49,614 bases of DNA from Abditibacterium sp. (lineage in GTDB: Bacteria; Armatimonadota; Abditibacteriia; Abditibacteriales; Abditibacteriaceae), in NCBI GenBank assembly GCA_030448265.1, contig JAUJNG010000029.1:1-49614 (forward strand), read 5' to 3'. Each line of letters begins with the position of its first letter. The stretch's first letter is position 1. The notes beneath the pieces are model-generated. The model saw nothing but the letters and a program-made list of their open reading frames with translations, was not told the DNA's origin and ran no database searches. The position numbers and the translations under genes were made by a program. Of the stretch, positions 32,836 to 40,848 are shown piece by piece.

Positions 32836-34578
32836 TCAGTTTCGCCGCCGCGCCCGCATTTGCTCGATTCGCTCTTCCCATTCGTGTCTGCGACGTATGG
32901 TCTCTTGAACGACCTGGCGAGCTTGTGGGCCAGGAACTGAAAAATTGTAAACCGCTTCTCCCCTGTCCACCAGATCGACTCTCAGTGGTGGCGTAGTCGC
33001 AATCATGCGGCCACGCCCCATCTGCATTGCCGTTGGTGTTTCCGGCGGACGAACCCGCACCATGACATCCTCTTCGTGCCCTTCGAGCAGAGCCTCTGGG
33101 CGGGCAAAAGCGTCGTCAAAGTCTCTCATCAGTCGCAGAGCATACGTTTCTTCAACGGCGCGCCGAATCAGACTTTGCAACTCTGCGGGCAAGACAGAAA
33201 CCGCGACACCATTGGGCGCTCGCAGCGCGGCTTCATCAACGCCTGCCTTGAGAAATTCACCTTCCCAATCCACTCGCTCGTCCAATATTAATCGCGGCGG
33301 TGCGAATTCCTGCCGGATGGCCCTGGAACGCCAGTAGGAAAACCATTCGGGAGCACCGATTTGGAGTGCCTGCGCCCGAACTGGTGAAAGATCGCTTTGC
33401 ACCGAGTAAGACCCATCAGGCGCTTTGGCCCAGCCGACCCCGTAAAGCCTGCTCAGCGCGTTCATGGCTCGGTAAAGCGGCAAGGTGGAGACGCGCGCGG
33501 TAACACGCTGGCGAGAGAGCAGATGAGGAGAAATCTTGAGTGTGACGCCGCCTTGATCCTGCATTTGAGCCAACAAGTCGCTGACAGTCGCTTCTTTAAC
33601 CTCGAAGGTAACGGGGCGTGCCAGTGACACTTCGCGCTGCAACTCTTCCTGGCGCAACAGAGGGAAATTTTCTGCTTGGGGCTGGCCATCGGGAATCTCA
33701 GCAGCAGCTTGCCGCGCCGGTGCAGGACGGGAGAAAATTTTCGAGTTCTCCAGACCTTGGAAAGTCTCCATGTTGCTAAGCGTGCCCTTCACCGCCAAAA
33801 TCGGCTTCATCTTAGCGAAAGGACTGGCATAGAGCAAACGGGCACCTGGCCATATTTCGCCGGACAACCAATCGGCATCTCTCATCCAGGACTGCCGTTT
33901 ACTTTGATTGGATCGGTTGATAGTGGAGCGAGCTATGGAGAGAAGTTCAGCCGCCGCCTCAGGTGGCAGTTCGGAGAGTTTGAACTCTAATTGTAGATTG
34001 GGTGACTTGCCATCCCAGCCCCTTTGTTTTTGCAGATAGTCAGCGAGGAAAATCCCCATTTCTTGAGTCTTGGTGATCTGAAAAGGGCCTTGAGAAGGGC
34101 CGAGAAGGCGGAGCGGTGGTGTTTCTTTGGTGCCTTTTTCATCTGTTTGCGCCGTGGCTTTGGCGAGTCGTTGGCTTTTGATTTCCGCAACGAGCGATTT
34201 CACGGTTTGGACAACATCCGGTTCAGTCCAAAACAGAAAGGTTCGTTCCTCGGTGCGGAGCCAGGACAACCGTTCCTGGCTGGCAGTCTCAAAAATCCAA
34301 TCTCGCAACTCGTTTTCCATCTCAAGAGAGACGGGCTGGGATGAGGCTGAAAAATGTGTCGCATCGGCAAAGACATTGAAATCCGCAGCTCTTGATAGGG
34401 CAATTAACTGGTCACTTGTCTTAGCGTTATCCAAGCGCAACTTCACCTGCTGTCGAATCGTTTCATCCCACATATCTCCTTTCTTCCATGTCTCAGATTT
34501 CGCATCTTGTGCAAAACCTGGAATGGACGACCCAAACAGAAGAATTGCCGGAACAGCAACAGAAACAAATCGTTTCAT
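32836..34578 (-). CDS. Secreted protein with secretin/TonB N-terminal (STN)-like domain
   Basis: 580 residues with a signal peptide (MKRFVSVAVPAILLFGSSIPGFAQ). A first STN-like segment covers about 37-100 (LIALSRAADFNVFADATHFS). A second is clearer near 320-390: RPVTFEVKEATVSDLLAQMQDQGGVTLKISPHLLSRQRVTARVSTLPLYRAMNALSRLYG. These alpha/beta modules occur in secretins and TonB receptors, but no secretin barrel is present. The C-terminus is Arg/Glu-rich and probably helical. With the prepilin gene right after it, a role in a pseudopilus-like export or surface assembly is plausible but unproven. Confidence 0.7.
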   Translation of the reverse strand: MKRFVSVAVPAILLFGSSIPGFAQDAKSETWKKGDMWDETIRQQVKLRLDNAKTSDQLIALSRAADFNVFADATHFSASSQPVSLEMENELRDWIFETASQERLSWLRTEERTFLFWTEPDVVQTVKSLVAEIKSQRLAKATAQTDEKGTKETPPLRLLGPSQGPFQITKTQEMGIFLADYLQKQRGWDGKSPNLQLEFKLSELPPEAAAELLSIARSTINRSNQSKRQSWMRDADWLSGEIWPGARLLYASPFAKMKPILAVKGTLSNMETFQGLENSKIFSRPAPARQAAAEIPDGQPQAENFPLLRQEELQREVSLARPVTFEVKEATVSDLLAQMQDQGGVTLKISPHLLSRQRVTARVSTLPLYRAMNALSRLYGVGWAKAPDGSYSVQSDLSPVRAQALQIGAPEWFSYWRSRAIRQEFAPPRLILDERVDWEGEFLKAGVDEAALRAPNGVAVSVLPAELQSLIRRAVEETYALRLMRDFDDAFARPEALLEGHEEDVMVRVRPPETPTAMQMGRGRMIATTPPLRVDLVDRGEAVYNFSVPGPQARQVVQETIRRRHEWEERIEQMRARRRN

Positions 34579-34647
34579 ATCAAACCCCTAAGTCTTTTAA
34601 TAGCAATAACCCCAACGCGCTATTAATAATTCACTCTGACTCTTTCC

Positions 34648-35247
34648 TTACTGAGCCAGGGAGAAATCCGTCAGTCCGCTGGTAGCTTCACCAGCAGTTG
34701 CGCTTGCTGTTCCACCTATCCGGAAAGCAGCTGCATAAGCTTGTGTATCGGAAGAGACATAGGCTTTCTCAAAGATGACTTCGCCAGTATGTGGTGTGCT
34801 TGATAAATCAAAAGTCTTGTTTTCCCCTGTTGCAGTGCCATGACCAGGGGGATCGGGGGCCCAAGCCTGAGTTCCCATTATGAAATAGTCTATGCCTATC
34901 TCACCTGTTTCATACGAGCCAATGCCGCCTCTAACAATGCTATCGCTGGTTGCATACCCCTCGGGAGCGGAAGCAGAACAATTACCCGTAGTCGCGCTAA
35001 ATTTGAACATGAACGTAGCGGGCGTCGGATTCCCATTTCCAATCCAGTTCCAAGTGCGAGTTACCGTTTGAGGTTGACCGCTCTGAAAGTCTGCATCATC
35101 CTGCATAGTGTTGCTCGTGGCGGTAGATTGTGCAGCGGTTGAAGTAATGCGAGTCCAGTCTGGGTCAGCTGGTTCATATCGCGCATGGGCTTGAGGGGCG
35201 CATCCAAGGGTCAGCAGTCCGCTGACCAAAATCATGGTTTTTCTCAT
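34648..35247 (-). CDS. Small secreted protein of unknown function, cut off from its promoter
   Basis: 199 residues with a signal peptide (MRKTMILVSGLLTLGCAPQAHA; the LGCAP could be a lipobox, Cys16). The mature part is Ser/Thr/Gly-rich, beta-strand-like, with single Trp and aromatic residues (TRTWNWIGNGNPTPATFMFKF), like a secreted adhesin or matrix protein. An IS982-like element begins four bases upstream of the start codon, so the gene now lacks its own ribosome-binding site and promoter, which remain at the far end of the array (40719-40815). It is probably weakly expressed or silent. Confidence 0.65.
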   Translation of the reverse strand: MRKTMILVSGLLTLGCAPQAHARYEPADPDWTRITSTAAQSTATSNTMQDDADFQSGQPQTVTRTWNWIGNGNPTPATFMFKFSATTGNCSASAPEGYATSDSIVRGGIGSYETGEIGIDYFIMGTQAWAPDPPGHGTATGENKTFDLSSTPHTGEVIFEKAYVSSDTQAYAAAFRIGGTASATAGEATSGLTDFSLAQ

Positions 35248-35306
35248 AGTTAACGCGAAGTGCAGGTATCTTTTCCAATCGTGTGTGAAAGAGTAATCTG
35301 TAGATC

Positions 35307-35570
35307 ATGGTCAGCATCACCTTGTCGTGCCCTCACTGCGGGGAATCGAGTCGGGTTCGCCGTCATGGCCGCACCCAGCAGGGCAGCGAGCGCTTGTATT
35401 GCACCGTGTGCCGTCGGGCCTTCACACCTTCTCCCAAGTCGCGCTCTTTGAGCCAGGAAAAGGCGGAGATGATCGGGCGGGCGCTGTTGGAGAAGACGCC
35501 CCTGATCGGCATCTGCCGCACGTTTAAGGTCTCGCCCAACACTGTGTATAAGCTGCTCAAAAAAACGTAG
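35307..35570 (+). CDS. IS1-like InsA (zinc finger and helix-turn-helix)
   Basis: 87 residues with CPHCGESSRVRRHGR ... CTVCRRAF, a four-Cys zinc finger, and an HTH ending ICRTFKVSPNTVYKLLKK that binds the element ends. The gene ends at an A7C run before the stop, the place where IS1 ribosomes slip back one base to make the InsAB transposase. Confidence 0.9.
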   Translation: MVSITLSCPHCGESSRVRRHGRTQQGSERLYCTVCRRAFTPSPKSRSLSQEKAEMIGRALLEKTPLIGICRTFKVSPNTVYKLLKKT

Positions 35571-35575
35571 AAGCC

Positions 35576-36054
35576 TTGCCTGCTTTAGACGAGACGCTTA
35601 TGCCCCATAAGGGCCATGACGAGGTGATCCTTGATGAGTTGTGGAGCTTCGTGTGGGCCAAGCGCAATGCAGTGTGGATCTGGATCGTGCTGTCGCGGCG
35701 CAACTTGCAGGTGCTGGCCTTCTTTGTCGGCAGGCGTGACCTCCAGAGCGCCGAGATGGTGTGGAAGCAGGTGCCTCTGCCCTGGCGCGATGATCTGGTG
35801 TTCACCGATGGCTATCGCGTTTATCAGTCGCTTTTGCAAAAGGCGCCTCTTCAGCACGCTCGCTGCCTCAAGCGTGACCCTGAGACCTGGGGTGAGACTT
35901 CACCCGTCGAAGGCACCAACAACGCCTTGCGCCAGGGCGTGTCTACCTCACTCGCAAATCTCTGGCGTTTGCGCGCTCGCTCCACTGGCTCCAGGCTCGA
36001 CTCCACTGGTTCATCCATCACTGGAACCTCAGACAAGCCAAAAAATACGCCTAA
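35576..36054 (+). pseudogene. IS1-like InsB catalytic part, frameshifted
   Basis: Begins with VILDELWSFVWAK (first catalytic Asp), then VFTDGYRVYQ (second) and VEGTNNALRQG (Glu). One base is missing near 35942: the frame that follows reads YLTRKSLAFARSLHWLQARLHWFIHHWNLRQAKK and ends at 36054, matching the intact copy, while the present frame runs on to 36112. Inactive if real; it may be a consensus error. Confidence 0.8.
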
Positions 36055-36776
36055 CACTCACTCGGAAAAGATACCCGAAGTGCAAGTTGTAAAACGCCCA
36101 AGAACATGGTGAACCAATTGGTGCCAACCGGAGGACACCATGAACTTGGACGAGATGATTATAGCGGTGTATTGCACCGTAGACGATGCCGTGAAACAGC
36201 TTTTGCCCCAACTGCCCCAAGGCCGCTTGCGCCAGAGCGGGCCACCCCCGCTCCTGAGCGAGAGCGAAGTGCTCACCATTGAGGTGATGGGCTTGTTTCT
36301 GGGTCATGCACAGGACACAGCCACCTTCGACCTGTTCAGGCGCCAGCACCATACCCTGTTTCCGGTTCTGCCGCAGGTGCATCGCACCACCTACACCCGC
36401 CAGAGCGCCAATTTGTGGCGCCTCAAGGAACAGGTGTGGCAACATCTGGTGAATCAATTGCCTCATCATGCCCATCTGCACTTTCTCGACAGCGTGCCTT
36501 TGCCGGTGTGCCGCTTTGCCCGCGCCTCCTTCTGCCGCCGCTTTAAGTGCCAAGAGGCTACAGGTCTTCAAGCCAGCTACGGCTTTGATCATGTCGCTCG
36601 CCAGACCTTCTACGGCTTCCGCTTGCACTTGCAGGTCTCCTTTCCAGGCGTTGTGCGGCGCTTGGTGATAACACCCGCTCATGTCGCCGATGTGGCCGCA
36701 ACACCTGACCTGATGCAAGATGTGGAAGGCGTGGTGGTGTCTTTTCTGTATGAGTGTGAGATGTTAAGCTGGAGTC

Positions 36777-37040
36777 ATGGTCAGCCAAGTTTTCCAATGC
36801 CCTCACTGCGGTGAAAGTGAGCGCGTTCGTCGTCATGGTCGCACACGGCGCGGTAGCGAACGCTTGTATTGCAATGTCTGCCGTCGCGCTTTTACGCCAT
36901 CTCCCAAGTCGCGCTCCTTGAGCGAGGAGAAGAAAACTCACATTCTCAACGCCCTGGCCGAGAAGATGCCCCTGATCGCGATTTGCCGCACCTTCAAGGT
37001 CAGTCCGAACACTGTCTACGCCCTGCTCAAAAAAACGTAG
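36777..37040 (+). CDS. IS1-like InsA, element B first copy
   Basis: 87 residues, same zinc finger (CPHCGESERVRRHGR, CNVCRRAF) and HTH as in element A. The A7C slippery run precedes the stop; slipping back one base continues as NVEALPPVNETLKP into InsB, the classic IS1 arrangement. Confidence 0.9.
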   Translation: MVSQVFQCPHCGESERVRRHGRTRRGSERLYCNVCRRAFTPSPKSRSLSEEKKTHILNALAEKMPLIAICRTFKVSPNTVYALLKKT

Positions 37041-37054
37041 AAGCCCTGCCTCCT

Positions 37055-37520
37055 GTGAACGAGACGCTCAAACCCTGCGCCTGGGATGAGTTGGTTGTGG
37101 ACGAGATGTGGAGTTTCGTTTTCTCCAAAGCGCAGCAAGTGTGGATTTGGGTGGCCCTTCACGGCGCCACTTACAAATCGTGGCGTTTCATCTCGGAAAA
37201 CGCGACTTAGAAAGTGCTCAGAAGCTGTGGGAGCAAGTTCCTTGGCCGTGGCGCGAGGGGCTGGTCTTCACCGATGGATTGAAAACCTATCAGGCGCTCT
37301 TTGAAGAGCGTCCTCTCCAGCATTGCCGCTGCCCCAAAGCCGACAAGCAGCGCTTTGGAGAAACCTCGGTGGTCGAAGGAGCCAACAATGCCTTGCGCCA
37401 GGGCGTCTCGTATCTCGGACGCAAACCGCCGCTTTTGCCCGCTCGACCTACTGGCTCCACATGAGACTCACCTGGTTCGTCCATCACTGGAATCGAAGGC
37501 AAGCTGATAAGTGGAACTAA
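37055..37520 (+). pseudogene. IS1-like InsB, element B first copy, frameshifted twice
   Basis: Compared with the intact InsB at 38874-39341, one T is missing from CCCTTTCACG (near 37160) and one A from GCAAAACC (near 37427). Both are homopolymer losses, so this gene is broken in the given sequence but may be intact in the cell. Confidence 0.85.
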
Positions 37521-38597
37521 CACTCCGTTAGAATAACTACCGGCGTGGTCATTGGTGACCGCAACTACCACTCACCAGCCTTGCAAGAAGAACTTAAAAC
37601 AGTGGCACCTCATGCTCGCTTACTCACCCCGCCCAAGAAGAAGACGTCCGCAGAGGACAAAGGCGCAGCGCCCTCTTGAGCCGCTTGCGCTACCGCATCG
37701 AGACGGTCATTAGCCAGTGGTGCGGGCGCTTGCAACTCAAGGCGTGTCACGCCCGCGACACCTGGCACCTGAGCAGCCGACTACTGCGCGCCGTCCTGTG
37801 CCACACACTTTGTATCTTCCTGGCGTATCAACACGGCTTCAAGCCTCTCCAGTTCGCCAAACTCCTCGACTAACTTGCACATCGCGTTAGTTAACGCGAA
37901 GTGCAAGTTGTAAAACGCCCAAGAACATGGTGAACCAATTGGTGCCAACCGGAGGACACCATGAACTTGGACGAGATGATTATAGCGGTGTATTGCACCG
38001 TAGACGATGCCGTGAAACAGCTTTTGCCCCAACTGCCCCAAGGCCGCTTGCGCCAGAGCGGGCCACCCCCGCTCCTGAGCGAGAGCGAAGTGCTCACCAT
38101 TGAGGTGATGGGCTTGTTTCTGGGTCATGCACAGGACACAGCCACCTTCGACCTGTTCAGGCGCCAGCACCATACCCTGTTTCCGGTTCTGCCGCAGGTG
38201 CATCGCACCACCTACACCCGCCAGAGCGCCAATTTGTGGCGCCTCAAGGAACAGGTGTGGCAACATCTGGTGAATCAATTGCCTCATCATGCCCATCTGC
38301 ACTTTCTCGACAGCGTGCCTTTGCCGGTGTGCCGCTTTGCCCGCGCCTCCTTCTGCCGCCGCTTTAAGTGCCAAGAGGCTACAGGTCTTCAAGCCAGCTA
38401 CGGCTTTGATCATGTCGCTCGCCAGACCTTCTACGGCTTCCGCTTGCACTTGCAGGTCTCCTTTCCAGGCGTTGTGCGGCGCTTGGTGATAACACCCGCT
38501 CATGTCGCCGATGTGGCCGCAACACCTGACCTGATGCAAGATGTGGAAGGCGTGGTGGTGTCTTTTCTGTATGAGTGTGAGATGTTAAGCTGGAGTC

Positions 38598-38861
38598 ATG
38601 GTCAGCCAAGTTTTCCAATGCCCTCACTGCGGTGAAAGTGAGCGCGTTCGTCGTCATGGTCGCACACGGCGCGGTAGCGAACGCTTGTATTGCAATGTCT
38701 GCCGTCGCGCTTTTACGCCATCTCCCAAGTCGCGCTCCTTGAGCGAGGAGAAGAAAACTCACATTCTCAACGCCCTGGCCGAGAAGATGCCCCTGATCGC
38801 GATTTGCCGCACCTTCAAGGTCAGTCCGAACACTGTCTACGCCCTGCTCAAAAAAACGTAG
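38598..38861 (+). CDS. IS1-like InsA, element B second copy
   Basis: Identical protein to 36777-37040. After the A7C run this copy lacks two bases (GAAGCTGCTGCC against GAAGCCCTGCCTCC), so InsB is in the InsA frame behind the stop and a -1 slip would not join them. Confidence 0.9.
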   Translation: MVSQVFQCPHCGESERVRRHGRTRRGSERLYCNVCRRAFTPSPKSRSLSEEKKTHILNALAEKMPLIAICRTFKVSPNTVYALLKKT

Positions 38862-38873
38862 AAGCTGCTGCCT

Positions 38874-39341
38874 GTGAACGAGACGCTCAAACCCTGCGCC
38901 TGGGATGAGTTGGTTGTGGACGAGATGTGGAGTTTCGTTTTCTCCAAAGCGCAGCAAGTGTGGATTTGGGTGGCCCTTTCACGGCGCCACTTACAAATCG
39001 TGGCGTTTCATCTCGGAAAACGCGACTTAGAAAGTGCTCAGAAGCTGTGGGAGCAAGTTCCTTGGCCGTGGCGCGAGGGGCTGGTCTTCACCGATGGATT
39101 GAAAACCTATCAGGCGCTCTTTGAAGAGCGTCCTCTCCAGCATTGCCGCTGCCCCAAAGCCGACAAGCAGCGCTTTGGAGAAACCTCGGTGGTCGAAGGA
39201 GCCAACAATGCCTTGCGCCAGGGCGTCTCGTATCTCGGACGCAAAACCGCCGCTTTTGCCCGCTCGACCTACTGGCTCCACATGAGACTCACCTGGTTCG
39301 TCCATCACTGGAATCGAAGGCAAGCTGATAAGTGGAACTAA
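38874..39341 (+). CDS. IS1-like InsB, full-length catalytic part
   Basis: 155 residues from a GTG, with VVDEMWSFVFSK (Asp), VFTDGLKTYQALF (Asp), VVEGANNALRQG (Glu) and HHWNRRQADKWN at the C-terminus. The only complete InsB in the window, although its link to InsA is out of frame for slippage. Confidence 0.9.
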   Translation: MNETLKPCAWDELVVDEMWSFVFSKAQQVWIWVALSRRHLQIVAFHLGKRDLESAQKLWEQVPWPWREGLVFTDGLKTYQALFEERPLQHCRCPKADKQRFGETSVVEGANNALRQGVSYLGRKTAAFARSTYWLHMRLTWFVHHWNRRQADKWN

Positions 39342-39714
39342 CACTCCGTTAGAATAACTACCGGCGTGGTCATTGGTGACCGCAACTACCACTCACCAGC
39401 CTTGCAAGAAGAACTTAAAACAGTGGCACCTCATGCTCGCTTACTCACCCCGCCCAAGAAGAAGACGTCCGCAGAGGACAAAAGGCGCAGCGCCCTCTTG
39501 AGCCGCTTGCGCTACCGCATCGAGACGGTCATTAGCCAGTGGTGCGGGCGCTTGCAACTCAAGGCGTGTCACGCCCGCGACACCTGGCACCTGAGCAGCC
39601 GACTACTGCGCGCCGTCCTGTGCCACACACTTTGTATCTTCCTGGCGTATCAACACGGCTTCAAGCCTCTCCAGTTCGCCAAACTCCTCGATTAACTTGC
39701 ACATCGCGTTAGTT

Positions 39715-40718
39715 AACGCGAAGTGCAAGTTGTAAAACGCCCAAGAACATGGTGAACCAATTGGTGCCAACCGGAGGACACCATGAACTTGGACGAGATG
39801 ATTATAGCGGTGTATTGCACCGTAGACGATGCCGTGAAACAGCTTTTGCCCCAACTGCCCCAAGGCCGCTTGCGCCAGAGCGGGCCACCCCCGCTCCTGA
39901 GCGAGAGCGAAGTGCTCACCATTGAGGTGATGGGCTTGTTTCTGGGTCATGCACAGGACACAGCCACCTTCGACCTGTTCAGGCGCCAGCACCATACCCT
40001 GTTTCCGGTTCTGCCGCAGGTGCATCGCACCACCTACACCCGCCAGAGCGCCAATTTGTGGCGCCTCAAGGAACAGGTGTGGCAACATCTGGTGAATCAA
40101 TTGCCTCATCATGCCCATCTGCACTTTCTCGACAGCGTGCCTTTGCCGGTGTGCCGCTTTGCCCGCGCCTCCTTCTGCCGCCGCTTTAAGTGCCAAGAGG
40201 CTACAGGTCTTCAAGCCAGCTACGGCTTTGATCATGTCGCTCGCCAGACCTTCTACGGCTTCCGCTTGCACTTGCAGGTCTCCTTTCCAGGCGTTGTGCG
40301 GCGCTTGGTGATAACACCCGCTCATGTCGCCGATGTGGCCGCAACACCTGACCTGATGCAAGATGTGGAAGGCGTGGTCATTGGTGACCGCAACTACCAC
40401 TCACCAGCCTTGCAAGAAGAACTTAAAACAGTGGCACCTCATGCTCGCTTACTCACCCCGCCCAAGAAGAAGACGTCCGCAGAGGACAAAAGGCGCAGCG
40501 CCCTCTTGAGCCGCTTGCGCTACCGCATCGAGACGGTCATTAGCCAGTGGTGCGGGCGCTTGCAACTCAAGGCGTGTCACGCCCGCGACACCTGGCACCT
40601 GAGCAGCCGACTACTGCGCGCCGTCCTGTGCCACACACTTTGTATCTTCCTGGCGTATCAACACGGCTTCAAGCCTCTCCAGTTCGCCAAACTCCTCGAC
40701 TAACTTGCACATCGCGTT
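39715..40718 (+). mobile_element. IS982-like element, copy 3 (intact)
   Basis: 1004 bases with 17-base terminal repeats (one mismatch) and an uninterrupted transposase gene. It could supply transposase for all three copies. Confidence 0.93.
39783..40703 (+). CDS. IS982 family transposase (intact)
   Basis: 306 residues, the normal size. A GGAGG site lies 8 bases before the ATG. IS982 hallmarks: HFLDSVPLPVCRFARA (first Asp), GVVIGDRNYHSPALQEEL (second Asp) and LRYRIETVISQWCGRLQL (Glu). N-terminal MNLDEMIIAVYCTVDDAVKQL is the family's usual DNA-binding start. Moves by cut-and-paste or related DDE chemistry. Confidence 0.95.
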   Translation: MNLDEMIIAVYCTVDDAVKQLLPQLPQGRLRQSGPPPLLSESEVLTIEVMGLFLGHAQDTATFDLFRRQHHTLFPVLPQVHRTTYTRQSANLWRLKEQVWQHLVNQLPHHAHLHFLDSVPLPVCRFARASFCRRFKCQEATGLQASYGFDHVARQTFYGFRLHLQVSFPGVVRRLVITPAHVADVAATPDLMQDVEGVVIGDRNYHSPALQEELKTVAPHARLLTPPKKKTSAEDKRRSALLSRLRYRIETVISQWCGRLQLKACHARDTWHLSSRLLRAVLCHTLCIFLAYQHGFKPLQFAKLLD

Positions 40719-40726
40719 AGTTAGTT

Positions 40727-40815
40727 TCCTTTGCTGACTGATTGGAGCCAGCGCCAAAATGTAGCACGTTGGGGCTACTGGAAACCATCGTAACATAGAC
40801 CAAAAATAAGTGCAA
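40727..40815 (-). promoter_or_regulatory. Stranded promoter and ribosome-binding site of the small secreted protein gene
   Basis: On the minus strand TTGCAC (40810-40815), 17 bases, TACGAT (40787-40792), and then AAAGGA (40727-40732). If the IS array and one AGTT are removed, AAAGGA stands 8 bases ahead of the ATG at 35247. GTAGC/GCTAC in the leader can form a small stem. Confidence 0.65.
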
Positions 40816-40848
40816 TTAGTTTTTTCCGGATGATTTAAACTCGCCCCC

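Larger units (their letters stand above)
35265..36075 (+). mobile_element. IS1-like element A
   Basis: 811 bases, ends GGTATCTTTTCC repeated inverted at the right end, with a 9-base target duplication CGAAGTGCA (35256-35264 and 36076-36084). Terminal GGT and the 9-base duplication are standard for IS1. Confidence 0.92.
36736..37541 (+). mobile_element. IS1-like element B, first copy
   Basis: 806 bases beginning GGTGTCTTTTCTG and ending in ACC, with imperfect terminal repeats and an 8-base target duplication (36728-36735, 37542-37549). Nearly identical to 38557-39362 and about the same type as element A. Confidence 0.92.
36140..37873 (+). pseudogene. IS982-like transposase, copy 1, split by IS1-like element
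   Basis: The first 199 codons (to 36735) match the intact copy at 39783-40703. The rest resumes at 37542 after an 806-base insertion with an 8-base duplication GGCGTGGT. The insertion sits just before the second catalytic Asp (VIGDRNY). One A is also missing from an AAAA run near 37660, breaking the frame again. Confidence 0.9.
35252..37888 (+). mobile_element. IS982-like element, copy 1 (interrupted twice)
   Basis: Terminal inverted repeats are AACGCGAAGTGCAAGTT and, at the other end, AACGCGATGTGCAAGTT in reverse complement. One IS1-like element splits the left terminal repeat itself and another splits the transposase gene, so this copy cannot move by itself. Confidence 0.9.
38557..39362 (+). 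mobile_element. IS1-like element B, second copy
   Basis: 806 bases at exactly the same site and with the same duplication (GGCGTGGT, 38549-38556 and 39363-39370) as in copy 1, which shows that the two were one insertion before the tandem duplication. Confidence 0.93.
37961..39695 (+). pseudogene. IS982-like transposase, copy 2, split by IS1-like element
   Basis: Codons 1-199 (to 38556) and the remainder (from 39363) join to give the intact transposase once the insertion and one target copy are removed. No frameshift is seen in the second part, so only the insertion inactivates it. Confidence 0.92.
37893..39710 (+). mobile_element. IS982-like element, copy 2 (interrupted once)
   Basis: 1818 bases: a 1004-base IS982-like element plus the 806-base IS1-like element B and its 8-base target duplication. 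Both terminal repeats are intact. Its left half is base-for-base like copy 1. Confidence 0.92.
35252..40718 (+). mobile_element. Tandem array of three IS982-like elements with three nested IS1-like elements
   Basis: Three IS982-like copies in the same direction (35252-37888, 37893-39710, 39715-40718) are joined by single AGTT tetramers, and AGTT also flanks the whole array (35248-35251, 40719-40722). Removing the nested IS1-like elements and their target duplications gives 1003, 1004 and 1004 bases for the three. Copies 1 and 2 carry the same IS1-like insertion at the same base, so this part was duplicated as a unit of about 1.82 kb. Confidence 0.93.

Noticed and set aside
36055..36139. A possible regulatory RNA between IS1-like element A and the IS982 transposase
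   Set aside because: It is simply the remaining left end of IS982 copy 1, identical to 37907-37960 and 39729-39782.
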